A stretch of 64,000 bases of DNA, taken from contig NZ_JAHLQN010000001.1 of assembly GCF_018919205.1 (NCBI RefSeq), forward strand, positions 62,001 to 126,000, read 5' to 3'. The notes below the pieces were generated by a model, which worked only from the letters and a program-made list of their open reading frames with translations, did not search any database and was not told the origin of the DNA. This DNA is from Dysosmobacter acutus (GTDB lineage: Bacteria > Bacillota > Clostridia > Oscillospirales > Oscillospiraceae). How positions within the stretch are numbered: position 1 is the stretch's first letter; every line of letters begins with the position of its first letter. The translations under genes were made by a program, and so were the position numbers. Below are positions 38,811 through 47,602 of this stretch, in pieces.

Positions 38811-40664
38811 TTACGAGGGGTCGGCTTCCGGCAAAGCCTGGTAGACGGCCTCGAATTCCTCGCTCTCCATGACCTCGTGCTCCAAGAGGTAACGGGCCAC
38901 CCGCTCTAACTTCTCCCGGTCCCGTGTGAGGATTTCTTCGCAGCGTTTGTAGGCGGCGCCGATGATACGCTTGACCTCCTGGTCGATTTCGGCGGCCACT
39001 TGCTCGGAATAGCTCCTTCCCTGGCTCATGGTCCGGCCGATGAACACCTCATCGTGGCCCGACTCAAAGGAAACGGCCCCCACCTTTTCGCTCATTCCAT
39101 AGGAGGCCACCATCTTGTGGGCCATCTGGGAGGCGCGCTGAAGGTCGTTGGAGGCTCCGGTGGAGATATCTCCTATGGCCAGCTGCTCCGCCACCCGGCC
39201 GCCCAGAAGGGAGGCAATCTCGTCCTCAAGGTAGCTCTTGGAGAGATAGGAGCGGTCCTCCTCGGGCAGGTAGATGGTCATGCCGCCGGCTCTTCCACGG
39301 GGCACGATGCTGATCTGACGCACCGGGTCGCAGTAGGGCAGCGCGTGGCTGACCACCGCGTGGCCCGCCTCGTGATAGGCGGTGAGCCTGCGTTCGTGGT
39401 CCGGGATCACCCGGCTCTTCTTCTCCGGTCCGGCGATGACCTTGATCACGGCCTCCTGCATCTCCTGCATGTGGATGAACTTCTGGTTCCGGCGGGCGGC
39501 CAGCAGCGCCGCCTCGTTGACCAGGTTCTCCAGGTCCGCGCCGGTGAAGCCGGGGGTGGCTCTGGCCAGCGTGGACAGGTCCACATCCTCCGCCAGGGGC
39601 TTGTTGCGGGCGTGAACCTCCAAAATCTCCTCTCGGCCCCGGATATCGGGGAGCCCCACATAGATCTGGCGGTCAAAGCGGCCCGGACGCAGCAGGGCCG
39701 GGTCCAGCACATCAGAGCGGTTGGTGGCGGCCAGCACCACCACGCCCTCGTTGGAGCCGAAGCCGTCCATTTCCACCAGCAGCTGGTTCAGCGTCTGCTC
39801 CCGCTCGTCGTGCCCGCCGCCAAGGCCTGTGCCGCGCTGACGGCCCACGGCGTCGATCTCGTCAATGAAGACGATGGCGGGCGCGGTTTTCTTGGCCTGC
39901 TCAAAAAGGTCCCGGACACGGCTGGCGCCAACGCCAACATACAGCTCCACAAAGTCGGAGCCGGAGATGGATAAAAAGCCCACGCCCGCCTCTCCGGCCA
40001 CCGCTTTGGCCAGCAGGGTCTTGCCGGTGCCCGGAGGACCCACCAGGAGCACGCCCTTGGGAATCCGGGCGCCCAAGTAGATATACTTCTGCGGGTCCTT
40101 CAAAAACTCCACGATCTCCTGGAGCTCCTCCTTTTCCTCTTCCGCGCCGGCCACATCCTGAAACGTGACCTTGCCGCCCCGGTCCTGGAGGGTCTTGACC
40201 CGGGCGGAGCTGAAGCGGGCCATCTTATCCCCGCCGCCGCCACCGCCGGCGGTGCGGCCCAGCACAAAGAACCACAAAAGGCCGATCATCAATGCCATCA
40301 GAAGATAGGGCAGCAGCAGCTCCAGCCACGGGGTGGAGTGATCCGCGTAATACTGATAGGTAGTGATGACGCCTCTTGCGTACTGGTCCCGGACCAGGTC
40401 GTTGAGATCGTCGTAGAACAGGTCAAAGTCGTACAGCTCCACCACGGCAGTGTTGCTGCCGTTGACCTTTTCCCGCAGCTGCATGGTCAGCCTGTTATCC
40501 TCAATCTGGAAGCTCTCCACCTTTTCCTGCTGGAAGAGCTGAACCACCTGGGAGTACTGCAGGGGATCCGGCTGATCGTTTGCGTTCCACAGGTAGGCAA
40601 AGCCTAAGACGATCACCAACAGCAGAAGCATCAGGCTCAGATTGGAAGTTTTATTGCTTTTCAA
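38811..40664 (-). CDS. ftsH: ATP-dependent zinc metalloprotease FtsH
   Basis: A 617-residue membrane AAA+ protease that degrades misfolded membrane proteins. Two membrane segments (about 8-26 and 113-137) bracket an extracytoplasmic domain. The AAA module has Walker A GPPGTGKT (209-216), [15 protein letters not shown] and [11 protein letters not shown]. The zinc site HEAGH lies near residue 430. The start is TTG 40664, with GAGGAGG upstream. It is the last gene of the gdpP-rplI-dnaB-tilS-hpt-ftsH run; tilS-hpt-ftsH is a widely conserved order. Confidence 0.97.
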   Translation of the reverse strand: MKSNKTSNLSLMLLLLVIVLGFAYLWNANDQPDPLQYSQVVQLFQQEKVESFQIEDNRLTMQLREKVNGSNTAVVELYDFDLFYDDLNDLVRDQYARGVITTYQYYADHSTPWLELLLPYLLMALMIGLLWFFVLGRTAGGGGGGDKMARFSSARVKTLQDRGGKVTFQDVAGAEEEKEELQEIVEFLKDPQKYIYLGARIPKGVLLVGPPGTGKTLLAKAVAGEAGVGFLSISGSDFVELYVGVGASRVRDLFEQAKKTAPAIVFIDEIDAVGRQRGTGLGGGHDEREQTLNQLLVEMDGFGSNEGVVVLAATNRSDVLDPALLRPGRFDRQIYVGLPDIRGREEILEVHARNKPLAEDVDLSTLARATPGFTGADLENLVNEAALLAARRNQKFIHMQEMQEAVIKVIAGPEKKSRVIPDHERRLTAYHEAGHAVVSHALPYCDPVRQISIVPRGRAGGMTIYLPEEDRSYLSKSYLEDEIASLLGGRVAEQLAIGDISTGASNDLQRASQMAHKMVASYGMSEKVGAVSFESGHDEVFIGRTMSQGRSYSEQVAAEIDQEVKRIIGAAYKRCEEILTRDREKLERVARYLLEHEVMESEEFEAVYQALPEADPS

Positions 40665-40697
40665 ACCGGGTTTCCTCCTCTTTGCGGCGTGAAGCCG

Positions 40698-41252
40698 TCA
40701 ATTGCTGTATACCTCCGGCTTTAAAACGCCGATATAGGGGACGTTGCGGTATTTCTGCGCGTAGTCCAGGCCATAGCCCACCACAAACTCATCCGGCACC
40801 ACAAAGCCGGTCAGGTCCGGCTTAATGGCCTTTGTCCGCCTTGAGGGCTTATCTAACAACGTCACGATGGTGACGGAGGCCGCGCCCTTGGTCATAAAAT
40901 AGTCCTTCAAAAAGGCCAGGGTGTTGCCTGAGTCCAGGATGTCCTCCACCACGATCAGGTTCCTGCCGGTGATGTCCTGCTGCAAATCCCGGGTGATCTG
41001 GACCCGTCCGGAGCTGACGGTGGCGTTCTCATAGGAGGAGACCGCGATAAATTCCAGGTCGCTCTTGATCTGGCAGGCGCGGACCAGGTCGGCCATAAAG
41101 ACGAACGAGCCCTTCAAAACCCCAAGGAACAGCGGATTTTTATCCCAAAACCGCTCATAGAGCTCGCCGCCCAATTCCTCCACCCGCGCCTGGATCTCCT
41201 CTTCACTGAACAGGACCTTCAGGATATCCCGGTCCATCATGCTTTTTCCCAT
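40698..41252 (-). CDS. hpt: Hypoxanthine-guanine phosphoribosyltransferase
   Basis: A 184-residue purine salvage enzyme making IMP or GMP from PRPP. The PRPP-binding loop is VVEDILDSGNTLAFL; LKGSFVFMADL and DEFVVGYGLDYAQKYRN are also typical. ATG 41252 overlaps the tilS end by 16 bases and has GGAGAAGGGG upstream. A longer in-frame extension exists but only mirrors tilS and is not used. Confidence 0.95.
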   Translation of the reverse strand: MGKSMMDRDILKVLFSEEEIQARVEELGGELYERFWDKNPLFLGVLKGSFVFMADLVRACQIKSDLEFIAVSSYENATVSSGRVQITRDLQQDITGRNLIVVEDILDSGNTLAFLKDYFMTKGAASVTIVTLLDKPSRRTKAIKPDLTGFVVPDEFVVGYGLDYAQKYRNVPYIGVLKPEVYSN

Positions 41253-42607
41253 GTTTTGTACCCCTTCTCCTTGATTTCTATCTCCACGGCCCCTCTGCCC
41301 TTCCGGGGCAGAAAGCCTTTGTCGACTCCCAGGCCCCAGATGGCGGCCACGCGTCCATCCGCATAAAAGGCGGGCAGCAGGTCCCGCCGCCGGGGCGGAA
41401 TCCCCCGGTCCGCGAAAATCCGCTTCACCCCGCGATTGCCCCGGGTGCCGGGCAGCTCCATCCTGTCTCCCGAGCGCCAGGGACCCACGCTCAGCGCCTC
41501 GCCGTCCCAGCTCAGAAGCAGTGACCCCTTTCCCTGCAAACCGGGTTCCGCCGTGCGGCAGGTAATCAAAAAGTCTCCCCACTCCAGCGTGGAGCCCACC
41601 TTCAGAGGGCGCTCCCCCTCTGAGCGCCGCCTGGGCATCAGCTCCAGAACCCCCTGGCGGCGGACGGCGGTAAATCCGTGGGGCAGATCCATCTCCCCGC
41701 CCTCTGAAAGTTCGATCATGCCCTGGAGATGTACGCTGCCCAGGTCCTTGCGGCCGGCCTTTAGTCCCTTCCACAGCTCCAGCAGCAGCCGGGGCCGCAA
41801 CGGTTCAGGCGCGCTCAAAAGCACTCCCACCGGGAGCCGGACGCCGCCGTTTTGATACTGAGCCCTGCCAAGCAGCTGCTGCATCTGAGCGGTCAGGGCG
41901 TCGCTCTCCTCCCGGACAATGGCGGCACAGCGGGCCATGTTCTCCGACGCCCTTGGATTGATCCGCCGCAAAACCGGCATCACCTGGTGGCGCAGCAGGT
42001 TCCGGGCCGCAAAATCCGACTCGTTGGTCTCGTCCTCCACATGGGGGATGGACCAGGCGGCGGCATAGGCCTCGATCTCCTCCCGGGTCGCCTCGATCAG
42101 GGGGCGGGCGATATTACCCCGCCGGGGCGGAATGCCCGTCAACCCCGCAAGGCCGGTGCCCCGGCACAGATTCAGCAAAATGGTCTCCGCGTTGTCGTCG
42201 GCGTGGTGGGCGGTGAGGATCAGCCCGGCGCCGGACTCCTCCGCCGCGCGGTGCAAAAAGGAGTAGCGCAGGTTCCGCCCCGCCTCCTCCACCGTCAGGT
42301 TGTGCTCTCTGGCCCACTGGGCGGTATCGCCCCGGCCCGCTGTAAAGGGAAGTTCCCTTTCTTTGCACCAGCGGCGGACAAATGCCTCGTCCCGGTCCGC
42401 AGTCTCGCCCCGCAGACCATGGTGGAAGTGGGCGGCGATGACCTTTACGCCCCGTTCGGCGCCCCAGGCCGCGCAAAGGTGGAGAAGGCACATGGAGTCC
42501 ATTCCGCCGGAGACCGCGCAGACCACGGCTCCGCCCATATCGGGCCGCCATCGGTCCAGGCAGGGCCAGGCCAGCCGAATCAGCCGCTCAGCGTCCTTAC
42601 TCCTCAT
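41237..42607 (-). CDS. tilS: tRNA(Ile)-lysidine synthetase
   Basis: A 456-residue enzyme that converts the wobble cytidine of the AUA-reading tRNA-Ile to lysidine. The PP-loop is VCAVSGGMDSMCLLHL, followed by ILTAHHADDNAETILLNLCRGTGLAGL and the C-terminal GDRMELPGTRGNRGVKRIF motif. ATG 42607 overlaps the dnaB end by 11 bases, so translation is coupled; no strong ribosome binding site precedes it. Confidence 0.93.
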   Translation of the reverse strand: MRSKDAERLIRLAWPCLDRWRPDMGGAVVCAVSGGMDSMCLLHLCAAWGAERGVKVIAAHFHHGLRGETADRDEAFVRRWCKERELPFTAGRGDTAQWAREHNLTVEEAGRNLRYSFLHRAAEESGAGLILTAHHADDNAETILLNLCRGTGLAGLTGIPPRRGNIARPLIEATREEIEAYAAAWSIPHVEDETNESDFAARNLLRHQVMPVLRRINPRASENMARCAAIVREESDALTAQMQQLLGRAQYQNGGVRLPVGVLLSAPEPLRPRLLLELWKGLKAGRKDLGSVHLQGMIELSEGGEMDLPHGFTAVRRQGVLELMPRRRSEGERPLKVGSTLEWGDFLITCRTAEPGLQGKGSLLLSWDGEALSVGPWRSGDRMELPGTRGNRGVKRIFADRGIPPRRRDLLPAFYADGRVAAIWGLGVDKGFLPRKGRGAVEIEIKEKGYKTWEKA

Positions 42608-43946
42608 ACCGGTTTTCAAGCGTGCCGAAGGTGGTGTACTCCGGCATCCACCGCAGCTCCACCTTTCCGGTTTCGCCGTGGCGGTTTTTCGCCACAATGC
42701 ACTCGGCGATGTTGTGTTTGTCGCTGTCTTCGCTGTAGTAGTCCTCCCGGAACAAAAAGAGCACAATGTCCGCGTCCTGTTCGATGGCGCCGGACTCGCG
42801 CAGGTCGGAGAGCATGGGCCGCTTGTCGTCCCGCTTCTCATTGGCGCGGGAGAGCTGGGACAGGCACAGAACCGGCACATCCAATTCCTTTGCCATAATC
42901 TTCATCATACGGGAGATATCGGAGACCGCCTGCTGGCGGTTTTCTCCTGAATAGCCCTTGTTGCCCGCCGAGGTCATCAGCTGGAGATAGTCGATGACCA
43001 CAAGGCCCAGGTTCTCCAGCCGGCGGCACTTGGCGTTCATATCCGCCACCGTCAAAAGGGGGTTGTCGTCGATGCGGATGTCGGTCTGGCTCAGGGCGGA
43101 GGCGGCGTCGGCGATCTTCACCCAATCCGTCTCCCGGAGGCTTCCGGTGATGAGCCGGGTGTTCTCCACCAGCGCCTCGCTGGATAAAAGCCGGGTGGCC
43201 AGCTGCTCCCGGGACATCTCAAGAGAGAAGATGGCCACGGTCTTGCCCGAGGCCTTGGCCACGTTCAGCGCCATATTCAGCGCCATGGAGGTCTTGCCCA
43301 TGCCAGGGCGGGCCGCCAGCAGCACCAGATCGGACTTGTTGAGGCCCGAAATTTTGGCGTCCACGGCGCTCAGGCCTGTGGAGAGGCCCGGCAGCTTCTG
43401 CCCTCCGGCCTCGCTCATCTCCGAGAGGTGGTCCAGCACGCCGGGCAGCACCGTGGCAATGGAAACCATGTCCTGGGCGCTTCTGCCCCGGCGGATGGCA
43501 TAGATTTTCTGCTCCGCCGCCTCCAGCGTCTCCCGGGCCTCGCCGGTTCCCTCCTGGACCAGGGCGGTGATCTCCGAGGCCGCGGTGGCCACGGAGCGCA
43601 GCAGGGCCTTGTCCCGGACAATGGACGCATACTCCATCACGTTGGCGGAGGTGGGGGTGATGTCCATCAGCTGGATCAGGTAATCCCGGGTGGTGTCAGG
43701 GTCAAAGGTGCCGTTTTTCTGCATCTCCCCCGCCACGGTGATGCCGTCGATGGGCTTGGAGTAGATGAACATGGAGTAGATGGTCTCAAAGATCTCCCGG
43801 TTCTGCCGCAGGTAAAAATCCTCCGGCCGCAGCTTCTCCATCACATCCTTCACACAGCCTGAATCGATGAGCATGGAGCCCAGGACCGCCTGCTCCCCCT
43901 CCAGGGAGTGGGGCATCTGCCGCAGCAGCAGCTCCTCCATTGCCAT
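42597..43946 (-). CDS. dnaB: Replicative DNA helicase DnaB
   Basis: A 449-residue hexameric helicase. The N-terminal domain starts PHSLEGEQAVLGSMLID. The RecA-like domain has Walker A ARPGMGKTSMALN, FSLEMSREQLATRLL and LVVIDYLQLM, ending with DADIVLFLFREDYY. ATG 43946 (or 43940) is behind GGAGG and GAGGAG. Its place after rplI is the common Firmicute order. Confidence 0.96.
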   Translation of the reverse strand: MAMEELLLRQMPHSLEGEQAVLGSMLIDSGCVKDVMEKLRPEDFYLRQNREIFETIYSMFIYSKPIDGITVAGEMQKNGTFDPDTTRDYLIQLMDITPTSANVMEYASIVRDKALLRSVATAASEITALVQEGTGEARETLEAAEQKIYAIRRGRSAQDMVSIATVLPGVLDHLSEMSEAGGQKLPGLSTGLSAVDAKISGLNKSDLVLLAARPGMGKTSMALNMALNVAKASGKTVAIFSLEMSREQLATRLLSSEALVENTRLITGSLRETDWVKIADAASALSQTDIRIDDNPLLTVADMNAKCRRLENLGLVVIDYLQLMTSAGNKGYSGENRQQAVSDISRMMKIMAKELDVPVLCLSQLSRANEKRDDKRPMLSDLRESGAIEQDADIVLFLFREDYYSEDSDKHNIAECIVAKNRHGETGKVELRWMPEYTTFGTLENRYEE

Positions 43947-44013
43947 TTCTCCTCACCTCCAACTCCGGTTTCACGCGCCTGATCGGCGGCGTAAGTACGC
44001 TTCAGCGGCTTTC

Positions 44014-44463
44014 TTACTTCTCCTCCGTCACCAGCACGTAGACGGTTCCGGTGACCTCATAGCCCAACTTGGCCTTCACCTGGAAGGTACCGAAGCTCTT
44101 GATGGGCTCATCTAAGGCCAGTTTCTGCTTGGGCACATCCAGCTGATACTGCTGGGCAAGGGCTTCGGCGATCTCCTTGGTGGTGACGGCGCCGAAGAGC
44201 CGTCCGCCGTTGCCGGCCTTGGCGGTGACGCGCACCTGGCACTCCTTCAGCTTTTCGGCAATCTCCTCGGCCTGGGCCTTCAGGCGGGCCTCCTCGGCCT
44301 TTTTGGCCTTCTCCTTCAAATTCATGGTGTTGATAGCGTCCGCCGTGGCGGGCACTGCCAACTTCCGGGGCAGGAGGAAGTTCCGGGCGTAGCCCTCGGA
44401 CACCTCCACCAGCTGTCCCTTCTTCCCCTGGCCCTTCACATCCTGCTGTAAAATCACTTTCAT
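44014..44463 (-). CDS. rplI: 50S ribosomal protein L9
   Basis: A 149-residue ribosomal protein with the typical N-terminus [20 protein letters not shown] and [13 protein letters not shown], a long charged connecting helix ([19 protein letters not shown]) and a C-terminal 23S-binding domain ([16 protein letters not shown]). It lies 12 bases after gdpP and 67 before dnaB. Confidence 0.97.
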   Translation of the reverse strand: MKVILQQDVKGQGKKGQLVEVSEGYARNFLLPRKLAVPATADAINTMNLKEKAKKAEEARLKAQAEEIAEKLKECQVRVTAKAGNGGRLFGAVTTKEIAEALAQQYQLDVPKQKLALDEPIKSFGTFQVKAKLGYEVTGTVYVLVTEEK

Positions 44464-44475
44464 GGCGTTTTCTCC

Positions 44476-46464
44476 TTATTTTTCGAAATACTGGTCAATG
44501 GCGTCTATCAGCTGCTGATGCACGCTCTCCACATCCGTGTCGGCAATCCGGCCGCCGGCGGTGGTGGAGTTTCCTCCGCCGCCCAAAGCCTCCACAATCA
44601 CCTGCACGTTGATTTCACCAAGGGAACGGGCGGACATGGACACGTCGCTGCCGGCCTGATAGAGAACAAAGGATGCCTGCACCCCCTTGAGGGTCAGCAG
44701 CTCGTCGGCGGCCTGGGCCGCGGTGACCCGCTCCACCCCATCCTCCTCCACCGATGCGATGGCGATGTCGTCCCGGTAGAGCTCCGCCTGGCGGATGATG
44801 GCGTAGCGGGAGATCATGGACGAGAGGTCGTTTTGGAAGAGGCGCTGCACCTCGGCGGTGTCCGCGCCGGAGCGGCGCAGGAAGGCCGCGGCCTCAAAGG
44901 TGCGCCCTCCGGTGCGCATGGTGAAGTTTTTGGTATCTAACACAATGCCGGCCAGCAGCGCCTCGGACTCCGCCCGCAGAAGGTCCGTGGGCTCCATCAG
45001 GTATTGCAGCAGCTCCGTCACCAGCTCCGAGGCGGAGGAGGCGTAGGGCTCGTGGAAGTTGAGGGCCGCGTTTTCGATGTAGCTGGAGGCCCGGCGGTGG
45101 TGGTCGATCACCGCCACCCGGTTGCAGGATTCCAGCAGCTGCTGGTGCTCCACCCGCTCGGGGCGGCTGGTGTCCACCACAATCAGCAGCGAGCCCGCCT
45201 GCATCTTCAAAAAGGCCTCGCTGCCGGAGACAAAGACGTCCTCATATTCCGGCAGGTCCTGAAAGCGGGCCAACAGGGGCCGGGCGGAGTTGCGCTCCAC
45301 ATCCATAACGATCTGGGCCCGCTTGCCCCGTTTGCGGGCAATGCTGCAAAGTCCGGCCGCCGCGCCCAGGCAGTCCATGTCGGCGTTGACGTGGCCCATG
45401 ATGTATATCTGCTTGGCGTCGGCGATCAGCTCGCCAAGGGCATTGGCCATGACCCGGGATTTGACCTTGGTCCTCTTTTCCGTGCTCTTGGAGCGGCCTC
45501 CATAGAACTCAAAGTCGATCTTGTTGCGCACGGCGCACTGGTCGCCGCCCCGGCTGAGGGCCATCTCCACGGAGAGGGAGGCGTATTTGTAGAGGTCCGC
45601 CATGCTGTCGCCGTCCCGGCCCACGCCGATGGAAAGGGTGGGCTGAAAGCTGTCCCCCACCTTGATCTCCCGCACCGCGTCCAGCACGGAAAACCGGTCG
45701 GCGGCAAACTGGGCATAGTACTGCTCTTCAAAGAGGAAGAGATACTGGTCCCGGTCCGCCTTCACCAGCATGCCGCGGGCGGCGGAGGCCCAGGTGTTGA
45801 TCTTCTCGTCGATCTGGGCCAGCACCGCGCTGCGCGTGGCGTCGGGGCAGGCCTTCATCAGGTCCTCATAGTTGTCGATGGTGATGATGGAGACCACCGG
45901 GCGGGTGGCCGTATACCGGTCCCGGATGTGGTCGGCATCGGTGGTGTCCACCCAATAGGTAGTGGCCAGCAGTCCCTGGCCCTGGCCCTTTCCGGTGCGG
46001 ACCAGATTGCCGTAGACCCGGAACAGCCGTCCGTTCATCTCCACCCGCTCCGGGCACTCCTGCTTCCCCTCCAGAAGCCACCGGGAGGAGTAGTTTGGCA
46101 CGGCGTCGGCCACCTTGATCTCAAAGAGGTGCTCCCGCACGCCGGCCAGCTGCAAAAAGCCCTCGTTGCTCCAGATCACCTCGCCGGTATCCGGCCGGTA
46201 GACCATCATGGGCAGCGGGGAGTTGATCAGCGTGGATTTGCTGGCGGTCTCCACGCTGCCGGTCAAACTGTCGATGTACTGCAAAATCCCCTGCTTGCGC
46301 TTTTGATTGGTGTTGCGGAAATACACATACAGCACCACGGTGACGGCGCACTGGATCACGCCCACCGCAGGCTTGACCACCACCGCCGCCGCGGAAAACG
46401 CCAGCAGGACAAAGAAATAGAGCTTCATGTTCGGCTCCAGCAGCCGGGAAATCTTTTTGTTCAT
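44476..46464 (-). CDS. gdpP: Cyclic-di-AMP phosphodiesterase GdpP
   Basis: A 662-residue membrane protein that cleaves c-di-AMP. Two N-terminal membrane segments are followed by a PAS-like region, a degenerate GGDEF-like domain (LSIGVGRDGDSMADLYKYAS), and a DHH/DHHA1 phosphodiesterase (HVNADMDCLGAAAGL, VIDHHRRAS, and the Gly-rich GGGGNSTTAG near the end). ATG 46464 has GGGAG upstream. It heads the rplI-dnaB-tilS-hpt-ftsH block. Its nearness to kdpDE and ktrA fits the known tie between c-di-AMP and potassium uptake. Confidence 0.93.
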   Translation of the reverse strand: MNKKISRLLEPNMKLYFFVLLAFSAAAVVVKPAVGVIQCAVTVVLYVYFRNTNQKRKQGILQYIDSLTGSVETASKSTLINSPLPMMVYRPDTGEVIWSNEGFLQLAGVREHLFEIKVADAVPNYSSRWLLEGKQECPERVEMNGRLFRVYGNLVRTGKGQGQGLLATTYWVDTTDADHIRDRYTATRPVVSIITIDNYEDLMKACPDATRSAVLAQIDEKINTWASAARGMLVKADRDQYLFLFEEQYYAQFAADRFSVLDAVREIKVGDSFQPTLSIGVGRDGDSMADLYKYASLSVEMALSRGGDQCAVRNKIDFEFYGGRSKSTEKRTKVKSRVMANALGELIADAKQIYIMGHVNADMDCLGAAAGLCSIARKRGKRAQIVMDVERNSARPLLARFQDLPEYEDVFVSGSEAFLKMQAGSLLIVVDTSRPERVEHQQLLESCNRVAVIDHHRRASSYIENAALNFHEPYASSASELVTELLQYLMEPTDLLRAESEALLAGIVLDTKNFTMRTGGRTFEAAAFLRRSGADTAEVQRLFQNDLSSMISRYAIIRQAELYRDDIAIASVEEDGVERVTAAQAADELLTLKGVQASFVLYQAGSDVSMSARSLGEINVQVIVEALGGGGNSTTAGGRIADTDVESVHQQLIDAIDQYFEK

Positions 46465-46534
46465 CTCTTTTTCTCCCTGATTTCCGTCCAGAGGCAGGCC
46501 CCGGGGCGAAATACTCATACCAATAGATTTTAAT

Positions 46535-46563
46535 AGTATAGACCAAAATGCCTTCTGGTGCAA
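46535..46563 (-). promoter_or_regulatory. gdpP promoter
   Basis: TTGCAC (46563-46558) and TATACT (46540-46535) with 17-base spacing on the minus strand. Confidence 0.7.
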
Positions 46564-46723
46564 CTGTTTTCCCGCTGTTCTCCCCGCTAAACAGCTGTAA
46601 AATTCTTCTTTTTGCAGGCTGGACGCGCCTGCGGCCGTCTTTGGCCACGGAGTACAAACCCGGCTCCCATTTATTGTACGGTACTCTTCAAAAGAAAAAA
46701 CCGCTTTTTCTGAAAAGATAAAA

Positions 46724-46763
46724 TTGGATTCCCGGGCCGGAAACAGCCGACCCGGGAATCCAA
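46724..46763 (-). terminator. kdpDE terminator
   Basis: TTGGATTCCCGGG and CCCGGGAATCCAA form a perfect 13-bp stem, with CGG/CCG pairing inside the 14-base loop. The minus-strand tail is TTTTATCTTTT. Confidence 0.82.
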
Positions 46764-46873
46764 CGTAAAAAACGCGCTCAGCAAACGCGTGATTGGACAT
46801 GGTTTCACAGTGCCGGCAATCAGCCGCTCACGCGCTGAAGCGGCTCCCTTTGCGCAGGGTGGGGCCGCTCAAT

Positions 46874-47602
46874 TCATTCGCCCCCGTCCCGGCCGCCCGC
46901 CGGCTTTTGACGGAGCATCCGATACCCCACTCCGATGTGGGTCTGGATATACTGGGGATGGCTGGGGTCCGCCTCCAGCTTTTTACGGAGCGTGGCCATG
47001 AATACCCGCAGCGAAGGGGTATCGGACGCGGAGGCGCTTCCCCATACCTTGCCCAAGATGTAGTTGTGGGTCAGCACTTTTCCGGTGTTCTTGGCCAGCA
47101 GGCACAGGAGCTTATACTCAATGGGCGTCAGGTGGATCTCCGCTCCGCCGCGGTAGACGCATCCGGCGGCATAGTCGATCTTCAGCTCCCCGTTTTCATA
47201 GGCGGCCGCTTCTTCGCTGATCTTCTCACTGTCGTAGCGCACCCGGCGCAGGGCCACCCGCAGCCGCGCCAGCAGCTCCTCCACGGAAAAAGGCTTGGTC
47301 AGGTAGTCGTCGGCACCCGCGTCCAGGGCGGACACCTTGTCGGCGTCCTCGCTGCGGGCGGACACCACGATGATGGGCATATTGCTCCAGGCCCGGATCT
47401 TCCGGATGATCTCCACGCCGTCCATATCCGGAAGGCCCAGGTCCAGCAGCACCACGTCCGGCCGGTAGGAGAGGGCGTCCATCACCGCGCCCGCTCCGTT
47501 TCTGGCGCGGTGGTACTGGTAATTCTGGGTCTCCAGAGTGGTTGCGATCAGGTTGCCCACGGCCATGTCGTCCTCCACAACCAAAATCTGCGGTTTATTC
47601 AT
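46874..47602 (-). CDS. kdpE: OmpR-type response regulator KdpE
   Basis: A 242-residue regulator. The receiver has ILVVEDDMAVG, the phospho-acceptor Asp in VVLLDLGLPDMDG, VVSARSEDADKV and DDYLTKPFS. The C-terminal winged helix has HLTPIEYKLLCLLAKNTGKVLTH and SLRVFMATLRKKLEADPSHP. ATG 47602 is preferred because GGAGGT lies eight bases before it; ATG 47608 is too close. It overlaps the kdpD stop by 8 bases. Likely target: the divergent ktrB-ktrA promoter, as no kdpFABC genes are present. Confidence 0.93.
   Translation of the reverse strand: MNKPQILVVEDDMAVGNLIATTLETQNYQYHRARNGAGAVMDALSYRPDVVLLDLGLPDMDGVEIIRKIRAWSNMPIIVVSARSEDADKVSALDAGADDYLTKPFSVEELLARLRVALRRVRYDSEKISEEAAAYENGELKIDYAAGCVYRGGAEIHLTPIEYKLLCLLAKNTGKVLTHNYILGKVWGSASASDTPSLRVFMATLRKKLEADPSHPQYIQTHIGVGYRMLRQKPAGGRDGGE

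Larger units (their letters stand above)
46465..46873. other. Intergenic region between gdpP and kdpE
   Basis: This 409-base stretch holds no gene. It contains the gdpP promoter (46535-46563) and the kdpDE terminator (46724-46763); the stretch from 46564 to 46723 has nothing I can name. Confidence 0.7.

Noticed and set aside
38146..38844. Plus-strand frame across the livJ-ftsH gap
   Set aside because: Begins inside livJ antisense and ends in ftsH; no start signal and no protein-like composition.
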